Source: Rotaria sp. Silwood1
Lineage: Eukaryota > Rotifera > Eurotatoria > Philodinida > Philodinidae
NCBI GenBank assembly: GCA_905250075.1
Contig: CAJNOP010000013.1
Location: 620,001-684,000 of the forward strand
DNA length: 64,000 nucleotides
Direction of reading: 5' to 3'
Shown here one piece after another: positions 48,906 through 60,961 of this stretch (positions are counted from its first letter, which is position 1; the number at the start of each line of letters is the position of its first letter). The position numbers were made by a program, and so were the translations under genes. The notes under the pieces are model-generated. The model was not told the origin of the DNA. It did no database searches and worked only from the letters and a program-made list of their open reading frames with translations.

Positions 48906-50344
48906 AACAAATCATATCTAAAGAATGTTTATATAAAGAAGAAAATAACATTATAACATCATTGATTGTTTGTTGTTGCTTGTGAATTGAATCGCCGTTC
49001 TAAGCAGCGAATAAAAGAAAAACAAAAAAATTGAAAACAATCGCTAAATATTTTTATAATAGATTGTCTTTCATATACTGGCAAGGGAACATTCCCAACT
49101 ATGTAGCCGATTTTCGCTTGAAACTATTACTAATCGATCAGTCATGATGAGTAGTAAAAAAATCTCTGTTTTGATTTTCTTGTCTTTACTTATCGAGTTA
49201 TGGACGTTTTACTAGGTTTTTTTCACGTAAGCATAGAACCACTAAGAATTTTGATGGTCGAATTTCGATCTGAATTTCTTTCTATAGATAGACCTTCTAC
49301 TCACTGAAAACATCCTATAGTTTCAGTTAGAATAAATGTATTCTTGATAAGATATTTACATTTTAAAGAAATCCCTTTTTGGATTGCGTTTCTGAAGAGA
49401 GACTTTTCTGTGACAAGTTGATAGTTTAACACCGATATATTTGTTCTAGCTCAAATTTTGGAATGTTTCTAGTAGCTATAATACCAAACAATGGAGAAAA
49501 TTCGATCCATCAGGGTCTCAGCGATTTTCTGTTCATACAGCGAAAGTTGAGTAAAACCCCCATTACTCAACACGCGAAGACCGAAAAATGTATTCAGACT
49601 TCTTTACTACTCAATATGACTAATTGAATGGCAACAGTCTGATGCGAAGTGCCATCGGGAAGTTGAGTATATTACCTTGTGAGATTATCTAAAGATGATA
49701 TCCAATTTTATATTATTGTTAACAAAATTTCAATGTGAGAAATAATAAGAAAAATTATTGAGAATGATTGACATTTTATTGACGGAAAAATCAGTAGCAT
49801 CCATAATTTATTTTTATAGTGTCCTCCTAGAAATCTCTAGGAGGATTTCACTATTGAAGATATGGAACATCAGGAAGAATCATGATACCATGTGCAAGAA
49901 TTCGGATAAATCAATCTTAAAGTAAAAAGTTATGATAAAACTTGATATGGCTATGATGGTTTGAGACCGAGACAGAACTAGAACCAAGTTTTTTTTTTGA
50001 CCGAAACTGAGACCAAACAAGAGGTTTTCATATTGATTGAACTTTACTCTAATTTTTTAATGTAGTTTAACATGAAAATAATGATTGCAACAGTCTACAA
50101 TCGATACTGATATTGCGTTATTCTAGTATTTTACTCTAAAAAGATAATTGTTAATATATCGGTTGATTTAATTGTTACAAACTATCATTTACTTAAGTTG
50201 ATTAAGACATGAAAATGTGCTGAAACAATACAATCAAATATTGTAAACAATGATTGTTAATAGAACAAATTAAAACTGTTAGTTTCATAATGATCAACTT
50301 CAGCCGATAACAATTAGACAAGATGAAATCACCAAGATAATATA
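48906..50344. other. Intergenic, no supported gene
   Basis: 3' flank of RPS3. Contains a short perfect hairpin near 49825-49845 (CCTCCTAGAAATCTCTAGGAGG). No gene is seen. Confidence 0.4.
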
Positions 50345-51294
50345 ACATGTGATGCAAAAATCTTTGCACAAATGTGAAACTCTGCTATACCATATTGCCA
50401 ACTTCTAAACTAATCAAATTTCTTTTGTTAGGAAGAGCAATGTCTGAACAACAAATTTTGTACCAGACAAGTGTTTTCAGAATAAATCTAAGAAGTAGGA
50501 AAAGTCAAAAACTAAACACCTCCAAAAAAGTTTTTGCAACGTTTTCCCAACGTGAAAAGTTTCTATTTTTCAATTATTTTGAGCTACATAGACCGGATTC
50601 CAACAGAAAAATGAACCAAACTGCAGCGCATAAAAAACTCTACCGATATCAGCTTTGGTAAAATTTTGTGGATTCGTCGTTGATTTTTTAATCAAAAAAC
50701 TTTGGGAATAAAAGTTTTTGTAAAGGAGAGTCTTTTGTTGGCACAATCAGTTTGGAAGAACATTAGGCGTATTGTCCAGAAACCATGGATGAAGTGAATT
50801 CTTTGTGCCTTATTTATTCGAAATATGGCAGATCACAGAAAACTAGCAAAAAAAAAGTAAAAAAAAATATTTTTTATTGTTGCAAGACGATCAGGTAGGA
50901 CGTATGACCAAATTACACAGTCTCTTTGAGGAAAAAGCTATATTTTGATATAAAAATCAGGAGTAATTTAACTTTCAATACACCATGGGTAAGAATTCTC
51001 TTAATGCTACAGAACTTATGATTAAACATGGTTTTTCATTTCTCTTCTGATATAAAAAAATTAACAGAAAATAGAAAGTGATGTTGCATGATGGTGAAGT
51101 TGCAATAACTTTTTTGAGGATGTTTAGTTTTTGGCTTTTCCTACTTCTTAGATTCATTCTGGAAACATATATCTGGTACAAAATTTGTAGTTCAAACATT
51201 GCTCTTCCTAACTAAAAAAGGTTGATTAGTTTAGAAGTTGGCAATATGATGTAGCAGAGTTTGACATTTGTACAAAGACTTTTGTATCACATGT
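50345..51294. mobile_element. Mariner-like non-autonomous element, copy 2
   Basis: The ends are inverted copies beginning ACATGTGATGCAAAAATC (left) and ACATGTGATACAAAAGTC (right, complemented), flanked by TA at 50343-50344 and 51295-51296. The arms extend about 200 bp: CATATTGCCAACTTCTAAAC and TGCTCTTCC both recur in inverted form. The two frames at 50374-50661 and 50975-51199 are simply the same arm read from either end (INLRSRKSQKLN versus MNLRSRKSQKLN). The length of 950 bp and the terminal 30 bp match the element at 7461-8402, though the interiors differ. Confidence 0.82.
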
Positions 51295-51296
51295 TA

Positions 51297-53069
51297 TTCA
51301 AAACAATTCTCGGAGAAAAATGTCACTATTTCTTTATATCAATATTTGCTTTCAATGAAATGAAAGATATTATCACTTTTTCATAGTGGACATTTTAAGT
51401 GTTAAAAACCTATAACATTAACATTTGTTGATTTTCTGATAGAATATCTCGTAACTAATAACGTATGGATATTTTTTTCTTTCAATACTCTTTGATTGAT
51501 TGCATTGTAAAAATTAATATCGAGATTATGACAATTGTTATCCCACTGATAAGAAGTCACATTTCTAGGCAATATTCTGTCGAAGTGACACTTGTCAGTT
51601 CTTCACATAATTTTGCAGTTTACATAAAATAAAAAATGGAAATCCAATTTCATCTAAGGAAATACGTTATTCAAAATCAGCTTCAATGCTATATTACCGA
51701 ATAGACTGATGATATTCCTTATTCGATCAAAAGATTCGAAACCTTCTATTATTAACAAGTTCATTGAGTATATCAGATAATACTTCAATACTTTTTACTT
51801 AACATTTTTTGATCATCATCATAGTCTGTCATAATGTTGACACAATCGTTTTCAAATGAGTCATCAGATATTCAGCGACATGCTTTTTCTTCACTGATTA
51901 TCGGCACTTGATATCATCCAACTGTTATTTTTGTCAGATACGGATAAATATTGTTTATCAATCTATGCCAAAATAAATGATTACTATCTGCAATAACATC
52001 AAAACAAAACATTTTTCAGCATAGCTAGATTGAAGAACTAATTTATTGTTGGAAATCTTTTATTTGTATAAGTATTTCGTGACAAAGCACATATACTTTT
52101 AACACCTGTACATTTAAATATCATACAAACGTGCAGAATCTGATAGTAACCGAAAGGCTTTCTCTTATTGTAATTAAAACAAAATCACAGAAATTATGTA
52201 CGAAGCTTATACTCTTACTACTTCAATGAAAATATTTGTTAATTCGAATTCCTAAATGAAAAAATGTTCATACCACTAATTGTTTCCCCAAACTTGGAAC
52301 CTTTTCCTCAACATATGCCAGCAGACACAGATAGATTCTGTACGTTTGTCTAATCAACTAATGTATTGTACTGAATGAAAGTTTTCATTAAAGATATACA
52401 TAATTGTTGTTTGAATAGTTTAGATGTCCGATTGATCGATGAAGTCGGTGAGATTTATTTGCTAAGATTTACCAATTGGCTTGATTAATCAACATCAAAA
52501 ATAGCATAAATATATTATTTCTATTAAAATGAAAAACAAGATTCAATGTATCGTTCAATGTTCGAGCATAGTCTATTTGATTAGCTTAAGCTTATTCGTA
52601 ACTGGTAGTTAATAACCAAAAACAACGGATGCTCTCAATATGATATTTTTTGAAGTAAACGAAATAAAGTCATAGGTTGATCATGTTTATATGCGATACA
52701 TTAGATCGTTTTTTTTTCGAATAAAACTGTATGAGATACAAAATGACTAGCAAGAAAGTTTGAGAATGCACAATGAAGCAGTCCAAATATTGGTACATAT
52801 GGAAATAAGTAGTGTTATTCTTATACTTAACTGTTGCAGAACATATAAAGTATCACATGATTAAAAGGAGATTTTATTTAATATAAAAAATCTAATTGGC
52901 TCTAAAGGTTTACTTTTAGTTCAAATCAAAAATATTTGAAATTCTCCTGAGTGACCATTAGTGCTCTTTAGTTTTCACTTATACAAAATGAGCAACCATT
53001 TAGTTCATGATCGATGAAAGACGCGTTAGAGATAAATCATTTTTTTAAATGAATCGATTGAAACTTCTG
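51297..53069. other. Intergenic, no supported gene
   Basis: AT-rich with no frame, RNA gene or repeat end that I can support. Confidence 0.4.
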
Positions 53070-53521
53070 TTAACATGAAGTTGTTGAAGAACGTAATTCA
53101 TTCACAACTGCACTAATACGTTCAATATTAATCGCTAATTTTTTATATTTGTCAAATTCATTATCTTTAGAATAATATTGTTTTAATATTAAACAACCAA
53201 ATTCAATTGATTTAACAGTTGGTAGAGCATTTGAAAGATGTTTTTCTAATAATGATTCAAATGTATCAAATTGTTCAATTGATATAACTCGTACACAAAA
53301 TTTTCGACGTACATTAAAACCTAAATCGTCATTGAAAAATTCAACTAAAGAAAAATAGAATGTAGAAATAAAAAAAACAAAGTTTTTATTAAACGAAAAT
53401 TTCTACTTGTATCTTGTGGTTTTAATTCATGAAAATGACCTTTATCAAGACGAGTTTCAATTGTCTTTTTTCCACAATAAATTAAAGAAAACCATGGTTC
53501 AGCTAAGTGTTTGACAAGCAT
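53070..53521 (-). CDS. ASCH-domain protein
   Basis: Two exons (53407-53521, 53070-53344; intron 62 bp) give 129 residues. The N-terminus MLVKHLAEPWFSLIYCGKKT, then IETRLDKGHF, carries the ASCH signature (hydrophobic strand, PW....I..G.KT.E.R). The C-terminal half has FCVRVISIEQFDTFESLLEK and a helical tail ending NELRSSTTSC. ASCH domains have a PUA-like fold and are thought to bind RNA; some family members act as nucleic-acid hydrolases or coactivator parts. The length suits a stand-alone ASCH protein. The specific substrate is unknown. Confidence 0.78.
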
Positions 53522-54914
53522 CGTTTTTCTATTCGAAAATTTGTTATTTTCGTACGGTAGTGACGTCAGTAATTGAGATTGTTATTTGCTCGATAGAAGG
53601 TAGTAAAATGCGTGACTAATCTCATCTAATCTAAAGTCAACAAGGAAAAGTGAACAAATAAAAAGAAGTATAATTTTTTTGATACTTGTTAGTCATACAT
53701 CTCGACAGAGGGCAACACTAAACAATGCTATTCCTATGCGGAAAAAAAGAGAAAATTGATAAACAACTTGTCAATCGAAAAAACAAACATTTGTCTTTAT
53801 ATCATTTCACTTTAGTTGACTACTCATCTACTAACGAGTAGATTACATTGATAAAATCTAATGAGATCATAAGTCTGATTCTCCCTTATACATATCAATA
53901 TTTTGTTAGATGATATATTACATGAATCGAATGAATTTATAGATTAAAGGAAAAATTAAATTAAATTTATTCCTTCCAGTTTTTTTTATTTGATTTTATA
54001 TTGCATAGTACAAACTATAAGAGGACATGTTTTTTCTTCATAACAAAGAATTTTTTCGATATGGAATGTCTAATAGACAGAACTACAGATGTTTATTCTA
54101 TAATCTTCGAATATTTTATCCGATAATGATCATGTTTTTCTTGTAACTAAAAGCTCTTTAGAATATGTTTTTCTAGAAGCTTCTTGCATGTGCATAAACA
54201 ATTAGACATTATAAGACAAAATGAGTTTCCTGTAGTAACTCGAAATAGAATGACAAGTTTTGTAATTTTTATGATATACTCATTTTACACATGACGAAAA
54301 ATACTTCCATGTTCTGATTATTCAAGAAAGTTTATTATAGATATGATTAATCTGCTGTCTCAACACACTCATCGAATTGATCAGTCCACAGAAAAAATTC
54401 TGATTTTACATTAATTATAATATATATATCTCATTTTGTAATTGTACTTGTATAAATTCTAATTAATGTGCAAATGTTATTTAAATGAGTTATACTGAAA
54501 GAACACGTAATCTCATATGAGGATATTTTTGTCGTTGATGCATACTGGTGTTGACAAATGTTTATCTGTCACAAATGTTTGCAAATGTCTTCTAATATAA
54601 TGAAGTCAACATATGGAATTCAATCGTTGAAAAAAAGAAGAGATCACTTTTTTCTTCCGGTTAATATGACAATTGACTCGTGCTTTTTCTAACATATCCA
54701 TTGTCACAATAACATATTCAATCATTTTTTCAAATTAGACATGTTAATTTCAAATGGTTATAGCTTGACTATTGTCAACTTTTTATTAAATAATAATACA
54801 TGCATACAAATAAAATACAAAAAAGTCGACTCATTGCCCTTACACCTTAGAAATTCTACATGAATAGAATAGTAATAAAATTCTTTTTTGTTCTATTTCA
54901 AGAATTAAAATTGT
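53522..54914. other. Intergenic, no supported gene
   Basis: Nothing beyond AT-rich spacer was recognised. Confidence 0.4.
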
Positions 54915-55188
54915 TCAATTAAATAATTTATACTTGTAATATTTTCCATCTTCTTGCTCAAGTAATTCAAATAATTCACATTCCTCACGACACGTTTGTA
55001 ATCTATCTCTATTGCGTTCATGTCGCGTTGCTAACATACAACGTGCTTGACAATCAATATAAACTTCATGTGATTGTTCAATGAAAAGAAACACCATCAT
55101 CATGATTGTTACACATACTAGAACATAATAATTAATAATTTTTAAATACAAAATAACTAGTCTCACTAAGTAGTCGACTGTTTGCCAT
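54915..55188 (-). CDS. Small secreted protein with twin CX3C motif
   Basis: Two exons (55167-55188, 54915-55117) separated by a 49-bp GT..AG intron give 74 residues. The first ~22 residues are a signal peptide or anchor (MANSRLLICVTIMMMVFLFI). The mature part has Cys30, Cys34, Cys50 and Cys54 in the pattern CX3C-X15-CX3C (DCQARC ... TCREEC), followed by an acidic then basic tail. The pattern predicts an antiparallel helical hairpin held by two disulfides. Twin CX3C is known from small mitochondrial Tim chaperones, but those lack a signal peptide. Not recognised as any named family. The splice was chosen because it supplies an ATG and a signal sequence; the unspliced frame has no upstream ATG. 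Confidence 0.65.
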
Positions 55189-55846
55189 TAGATTTCTCGC
55201 AATTGTTGCTTGATACAATCGAAGGACAAGTAATATGAATAGCGTTTTGTATTTACATGCATATATATACACGTAGCAGTACCAATAAGATTATATCTTT
55301 TTTTCCGCTCTCATGCTACCCCCATTCAGTTAGAACATCTTATCACACAGATATGTTCGCCTACTCTATGTTGTATCAATCAACAAATAAAAAAGCTTGC
55401 CTCGATTCATCTTTCAATTGATAAACATCACTTGAAGCGCAATTTTTTTACTTTTTTGTTACGTCAAGTGCAAAGTTCTTATTCGATTGATTAAATAGAA
55501 TAACAATTTTTATGATGTATTTAAATAAAATATTAAAAAAATGTACAAATATATGAAGATGAAAAAATGCAAACGAAAAAAAAAAGTCTTTCATATTGAA
55601 GGTATTCAAATCGCTGTAAATAGAAAATAGAAAAAAAAACAGAATTTATTTGTATGTTTGTATGTACGTCAATATATTAAGTTGTCAAGAAGAAAAGAAA
55701 CATCGCATTCATTTACAATTCAATAACAACAAAACTTTCAAAAAGAGAAAAGGATTGACGGCACTCATCACGCAAACTTATATTAATCATTGTTCGTTTA
55801 TAATTGAGCGATCATAACAATTGAGTAGTAGTAAAAAAAAACAACA
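55189..55846. promoter_or_regulatory. Intergenic between divergent genes
   Basis: Separates the twin-CX3C gene (minus) from the SPATA1-like gene (plus) and presumably contains both promoters. A TATATATA lies at about 55262-55269, upstream of the minus-strand gene; its role is inferred only. Confidence 0.3.
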
Positions 55847-58800
55847 ATGCTTCAAACACGTTTCGAAAACGAACAACTCAATTCGTTACCAAAAACTTTA
55901 ACAAATAATCGATCACGAAATGGTTTTATTGCTACTAATCGTCCAGACTCTGCACAAGTATTTTATAAAAATTCATTTTTTTCTTCTTTTTTTTTAATGA
56001 ATTTTCCTTTTCACGTGAATAGCTAGTTGATTTACATGTATATATTATTCCAAAATCTGTTTGGAAAAATGTTCAACATTTAGCACAAAATGCAGCTATG
56101 GATGATGCTATATCAGTTGGTTTTGTTCGGTAACGATAATTGAATATATTTTTGAACTTTTTTTTTCTTTTTTATTCAAAATTTAGAGTACCACCAGATA
56201 TGAAATTACATCATTTACGTGAATCAATTGAACGATTATGTGACACTGAAAATGATTTTCCACGAGATTTTATTTTTCTTCGATCTGTTGGAAGATGTTT
56301 AACAAGAGTTAAACAAACACAAGAAGATGAATTAAAAGTTAAACATTATCGACCACCACTGGTTAGCATATTTGTTTTTTCTACATATAAAAAAAATATA
56401 AGAGTAATTTATTTCATTTAGACATATGCATCAGAGGTACAAATTTTCTTTTTCAAAATAAAAAAGAAATTATATAAATTATTGCTTTAATTAGATTTAT
56501 CTCCTCGAAGGTCGTCATGAAGATTATGCATTTACACCGTCTGCTTCTCCAACAATATCTTCTGCTAGTTATTTATTTGGTCATCGTCATCATGGTCGTT
56601 TGAATCTTGATGATTATGGTCAATCACCATCGAGATTTTCTAATTATCATCATCGTAGACCACTACATGATGAAAAAAAAAATTTACCGAAAACAAATAC
56701 AAACAATTTAACATCTCGTCTTCCATCATCAGGTAGACGAAATTGGACAAAGTTTACACGAAACGATTCAGGTAATTACAACTGAAGATTTATTCTATAA
56801 TAAATACAACTTTTGTTTTTTTGTTCGATTTAGACGAATCATCACCAAAGTAAGTAAAGAACAAAACACGCTAACAAATTTGATTCAAGTTTTTCAAATC
56901 AAAGCAAACGAAAATAATCGAAATACTTTGTCTTCTAGTCTTTCCGTCACGACAAATATTACAGCAAGGTATAATAGTTAAAATGTGTTGCATTTCTTTG
57001 TAAAATAATTAAAATAACAAAGTATTGTGATATTTTTTGTCTTAAAACTCTTTTATATTTGCATGTAATTAGAAGAAAACATGATTATTATATAGGGAAT
57101 TATTCAAATTACAAGAGGAACAAGAACGTCTTCGTCGACGTCAAGCTGAACTAGAACAATTGCGTCGAGCTGTTGAGGAAAAGAAACTTAATCCAGAACA
57201 CGAAGAAGAAGAACGTCGACGTCGTCGTCGTCAAGAAAAAGTCGAAGCTGAGCGTCGTCGTTTAGACCAACAGACACGAGCTGCTACAAAAATTCAAGCA
57301 TCATTTCGTGGTTTTAAAGACCGTAAAACATATCGAAAGCTTCAGCGAAAGTAAATATTTGTTTTATTATTTGTTTTTATTGAAAAAATTTCACTTAAAA
57401 TCGTCTTTATATGTCTTCAGTGTTATAAAAAATGATTCTCGAATTTCATCATCGAAAAGTAATGCATCCAGTAAAGAATCAATAAAAAATGAGAAAAATA
57501 TGAATATTAATGATGATGAATTTTCTGATGGGTTTGTTTTATGTTGTGATCTCACGAATTTCTAACGAATATTTCGCACTATACAGATATATTTTGTCCG
57601 AAAAATTCGGAATCAAAAATATATGTGTATGTTGTTCTCTTAGATATGCATATTTGTGTTGTCTGTAAAAATTTAATTTTCTTTCTTATCTCATCTTTCT
57701 TTCTTTTCCTAGTCAAATTTTATCTCTCTCATCATCGATTGAATCAACATCAGATGTTGATTCGAATTCATCTCGAACAGAAACTAGAACAATAAAAAAA
57801 CAAGATACAGAAAGTATACATTCGAATTCATCATCACCATCATCTTTATCACAAAAAACTGAAAGAAAAATTCAATCGAATATATCATCTGATTTAAAAA
57901 CTAATGAAACTAATAACCTTGATGATGAAAATATACGAAGTGCAACAGTTACTAAAATACGTTATTCAGAAGACGATATTTTATCACTAGCAACACCAAA
58001 TAGTGATGATGATACGTAAGTAATGGAATATATTAATGTATCGAATAAATGCATTTGTATAAGTGTTTGTGTTCGTTTTACCTATAAATGTTAATAAATA
58101 ATTGATTTAATCGAAATTAAACAAGGTCCTTTTTTAATTCATAGATATGAATTAGCACAACAAGAGATAGAAACTAAACGACGTCGACAGTTAGAAGAAG
58201 AAAAACGAAAAACCAAAGACTTAGAAGAACAACGAAAACGAAAATTAACTCAACAACAACATGAAGATCGTATGTGTTATTATTTTGCTTTTGTTTTTTT
58301 TTAATATTCGAAATTGCAAAGTTAATTAGCGTTATGAATTTTTTCAAAGGTAGTGTGGCACATCTATATATTTCTTGTACTAAATCATAGAAAAATATCA
58401 CTTACATTAATGATGAATAGTACGCATTAATAGATCTGAACTATTCTGAGAACGGGACACGCTTATATGCGTTTTCTGTCCAAAAAGAATTCATAGATAT
58501 TCCCGATTCCATATATTTTCGTATTGATAATAAATCAATGTTTTGATATTTTAGTACAAAAACTGAGACTATTCATTGTCACTGTAACCCAGTATTTATT
58601 TATTTATGTCAATTAAAAAACTTTTTCGTGAATGTCTAATAGTTGTTCAATAATAGCAACTTTAACTGGAAACGACGCATTGATTATCTATTGAAAATGT
58701 TTTCTCAACCGACTGATTGACTTACGTTTGATCTTAAATTCGAAACTGATCAATAGTTGGTCACCTCGCATACTCTTTCCAATTGCTATGCAAGCGCAAT

Positions 58801-60142
58801 TATTTTTGAGCGTTGCAACAATTTATCGCTATAGGAGAAAAATACGACGACTTTTATGTCTATGATTCATCATGTTTTCATCCGATAAATAGTGTTTTAT
58901 CCGGATATTGTCTTCAGAAAGGTGAACCCCTAGTTTTGGAAACACAGACACATAGTACGTGATAAAGTAACCATAAACTTCAGAAGAGCCAACTCGATCT
59001 TCGAAGGGCCACCATGTGCTCGACTCGCACACTGAATAAAACACTGGGGATAGAGCCCATCTGGTTGGTTCAAAACCCAGTCGGACTCGAGTATGAAAGT
59101 TTTCTATAAACGGGATCCAAAATTTTCGGACTCGACGGACTCTACCATCCGGCTTTTAATATATTTCAAATAGCATTCATCTTAATAACATTGAACTGAA
59201 AAGTTATTGCCAAAGTTTTCTCATTGACAATTAGAATAAGTCTATTCAATCTTTTACGATTTTGTTAAGAATTTGTCATCTTAAACATATTATTCATTAT
59301 AGAAACTTTCATATTTACTCGCTTTGTTCTATTACGGTACATACAAACATAAAACATGTACTATGTACTTCAGTTTTTATTGCTTAGTAAATATTCTTGT
59401 ATTTATAAGGTTTCTTTTTTTTAAATTACAAATACTTTAAAACGATTTCAAACAGAAAAAGAAATTATTTTTCTAGCTGAATCTCTTCGTAATCGTCTTC
59501 AAGAATTAAAAACTAATCGTATTGATCTTGAAAAAACTCATGGGGAAGTTATCAAAAATTTGAAATATGTGCATAGTCGAATAACATTACGACGAGGAGA
59601 AGGTTCGATTGATTTTTTTCGTTTACATAAATGAATCAATTAATTTTATTTTCAGCACGTGATATGTGGAAAAAAAAATATTTTCAAGAAAAGAAAAAAA
59701 CTGCATCAATAGAAGAACAATCAACACAATTAAAAACTGAATTAGATCAAATAAATAAAAAAATCCTAGATATTATTGACAAAGAATCTAAGCATTCAGC
59801 ACAAACGGGTCATTTAAAATCAGCAGAAGTTGGAGCAAGTCAAAATATCTTATTCGATTTATTAGAATATAATTTTTTTTTCAAGGATTTCATTTTACAA
59901 ATCACGCATACTCAACAGGAAATTCTGGATATTCGTCATCAACTTGATCTAGCAAAATTACGATTAACCACAGATATTAAAGTAATTATTGTAAAACAAA
60001 AACACATTGTTCTTTTATTATCTATCTATTTATTATGTTTTAGTTACGAAATCAAGCTGAAAATGAATGTCGAACATTAAAACATGAACTAACCCAAGCT
60101 AAAATGAATTTAAAGCATATAAGAAAGCGTATAGGAGTTTAA
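55847..60142 (+). CDS. SPATA1: SPATA1-like protein with IQ motif and C-terminal coiled coil
   Basis: Fourteen exons give 698 residues: 55847-55957, 56023-56129, 56187-56361, 56422-56436, 56495-56771, 56834-56849, 56939-56968, 57096-57350, 57421-57531, 57713-58015, 58145-58269, 59456-59602, 59656-59981 and 60044-60142. The N-terminal globular part (LVDLHVYIIPKSVWKNVQHL, VGFVRVPPDMKLHHLRESIE, FIFLRSVGR) matches SPATA1. An Arg/Glu-rich helix (about 245-300) leads into an IQ motif, ATKIQASFRGFKDRKTYRKL, for calmodulin. A Ser-rich linker follows, then the SPATA1 C-terminal domain with ARDMWKKKYFQEKKKT. Vertebrate SPATA1 is a sperm/testis protein; a ciliary role is plausible here. Exons 4 and 6 are microexons of 15 and 16 nt. 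The intron at 58270-59455 is 1186 bp, against about 50-180 bp for the others. Confidence 0.88.
58270..59455. other. Long SPATA1 intron with inserted sequence
   Basis: 1186 bp, several-fold longer than the other introns. The part near 58950-59160 is less AT-rich than its surroundings (GGGATAGAGCCCATCTGG, then GGTTCAAAACC). It has no clear ends and no gene. Confidence 0.45.
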
Positions 60143-60205
60143 AGTGTTTTCTTTCTGTTGCAATATATTTATATTGATATATATATATATAATTGAAGAG
60201 TTATT

Positions 60206-60961
60206 TTATTCATTTTTGCGGTCGGCTGTGCGATAAGATTTCACGACTGGTGCTGAGTTTGACGATTGACCTTGTTGAATAGCAGCAATAATACGTTCTT
60301 CAGTTGCTTCTAATCGTCGTTTGAATATATCGAGAATATGATGAACATCAATGGTGACTGTTGCACCATGTTGATGATGAGAATGATGTTCATGACCATG
60401 TTTTTTATGATCATCATCATGATTTTCTATTGAATAGAAACAACAAATACAAGTATATAACAATTTGAATTATTTACCTGAGCTGTGATCATGATCATCA
60501 TGAAGATGGTGATGATGGTGATGACCATGATCATGATCTTTCGGTGCCTGCGTTGTTGCTGAAAAAAAGAAATGTTTTTTTATTAAATTACTTTTATTTT
60601 TATAATCTCACTTGTTGTATCATCAACGACAACTCCAATTGATGAGGATTCTGATTCTTGTGCATGAATTACTAGAATATACAGAAGGCGTAAGAAATGT
60701 GTGAAGTTATAAATCTTGTTTCGTTTTATAATTGATGTATATTTATATAAATTTTTTAATGTTTTTGATCGAGCTTATCGACCAACCTGATTCAGATGGA
60801 AGAGAATTATTGAAATTAGCTCGTAAATATTCAGTACCAATAGCAATTTCTTGAGTTTTGCCTCCTGTTTAGATTCTTCGAGTATACATTTGTTCAAAAA
60901 CTTCAAATTAAAACTAACCTGCAATACATATTGCAAAGATTGAGAATAAAAAAAGATGCAT
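60206..60961 (-). CDS. Histidine-rich secreted protein
   Basis: Five exons (60919-60961, 60787-60864, 60612-60671, 60478-60558, 60206-60426) give 160 residues, all introns in phase 1. The N-terminus MHLFLFSIFAICIAGG is a signal peptide. The middle is a His/Asp block (KDHDHGHHHHHHLHDDHDHS) split by an intron from a second one (ENHDDDHKKHGHEHHSHHQH). The C-terminal third forms a helix (VHHILDIFKRRLEATEERII). The His/Asp clusters suggest binding of zinc, copper or other divalent metals, but that is inference from composition. No transmembrane segment beyond the signal. The gene converges with SPATA1, with 63 bp between stop codons. Confidence 0.8.

Noticed and set aside
50374..51199. Two frames with nearly identical peptides (RSRKSQKLN)
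   Set aside because: They are the same inverted-repeat arm read from each end of the mariner-like element, not paralogous genes.
58950..59160. Possible tRNA-derived SINE with B-box-like GGTTCAAAACC
   Set aside because: No matching A box and no repeat ends; too weak to call.
59827..59900. A further intron in SPATA1 exon 13
   Set aside because: The candidate donor does not keep the frame with the candidate acceptor, while the exon reads through cleanly.
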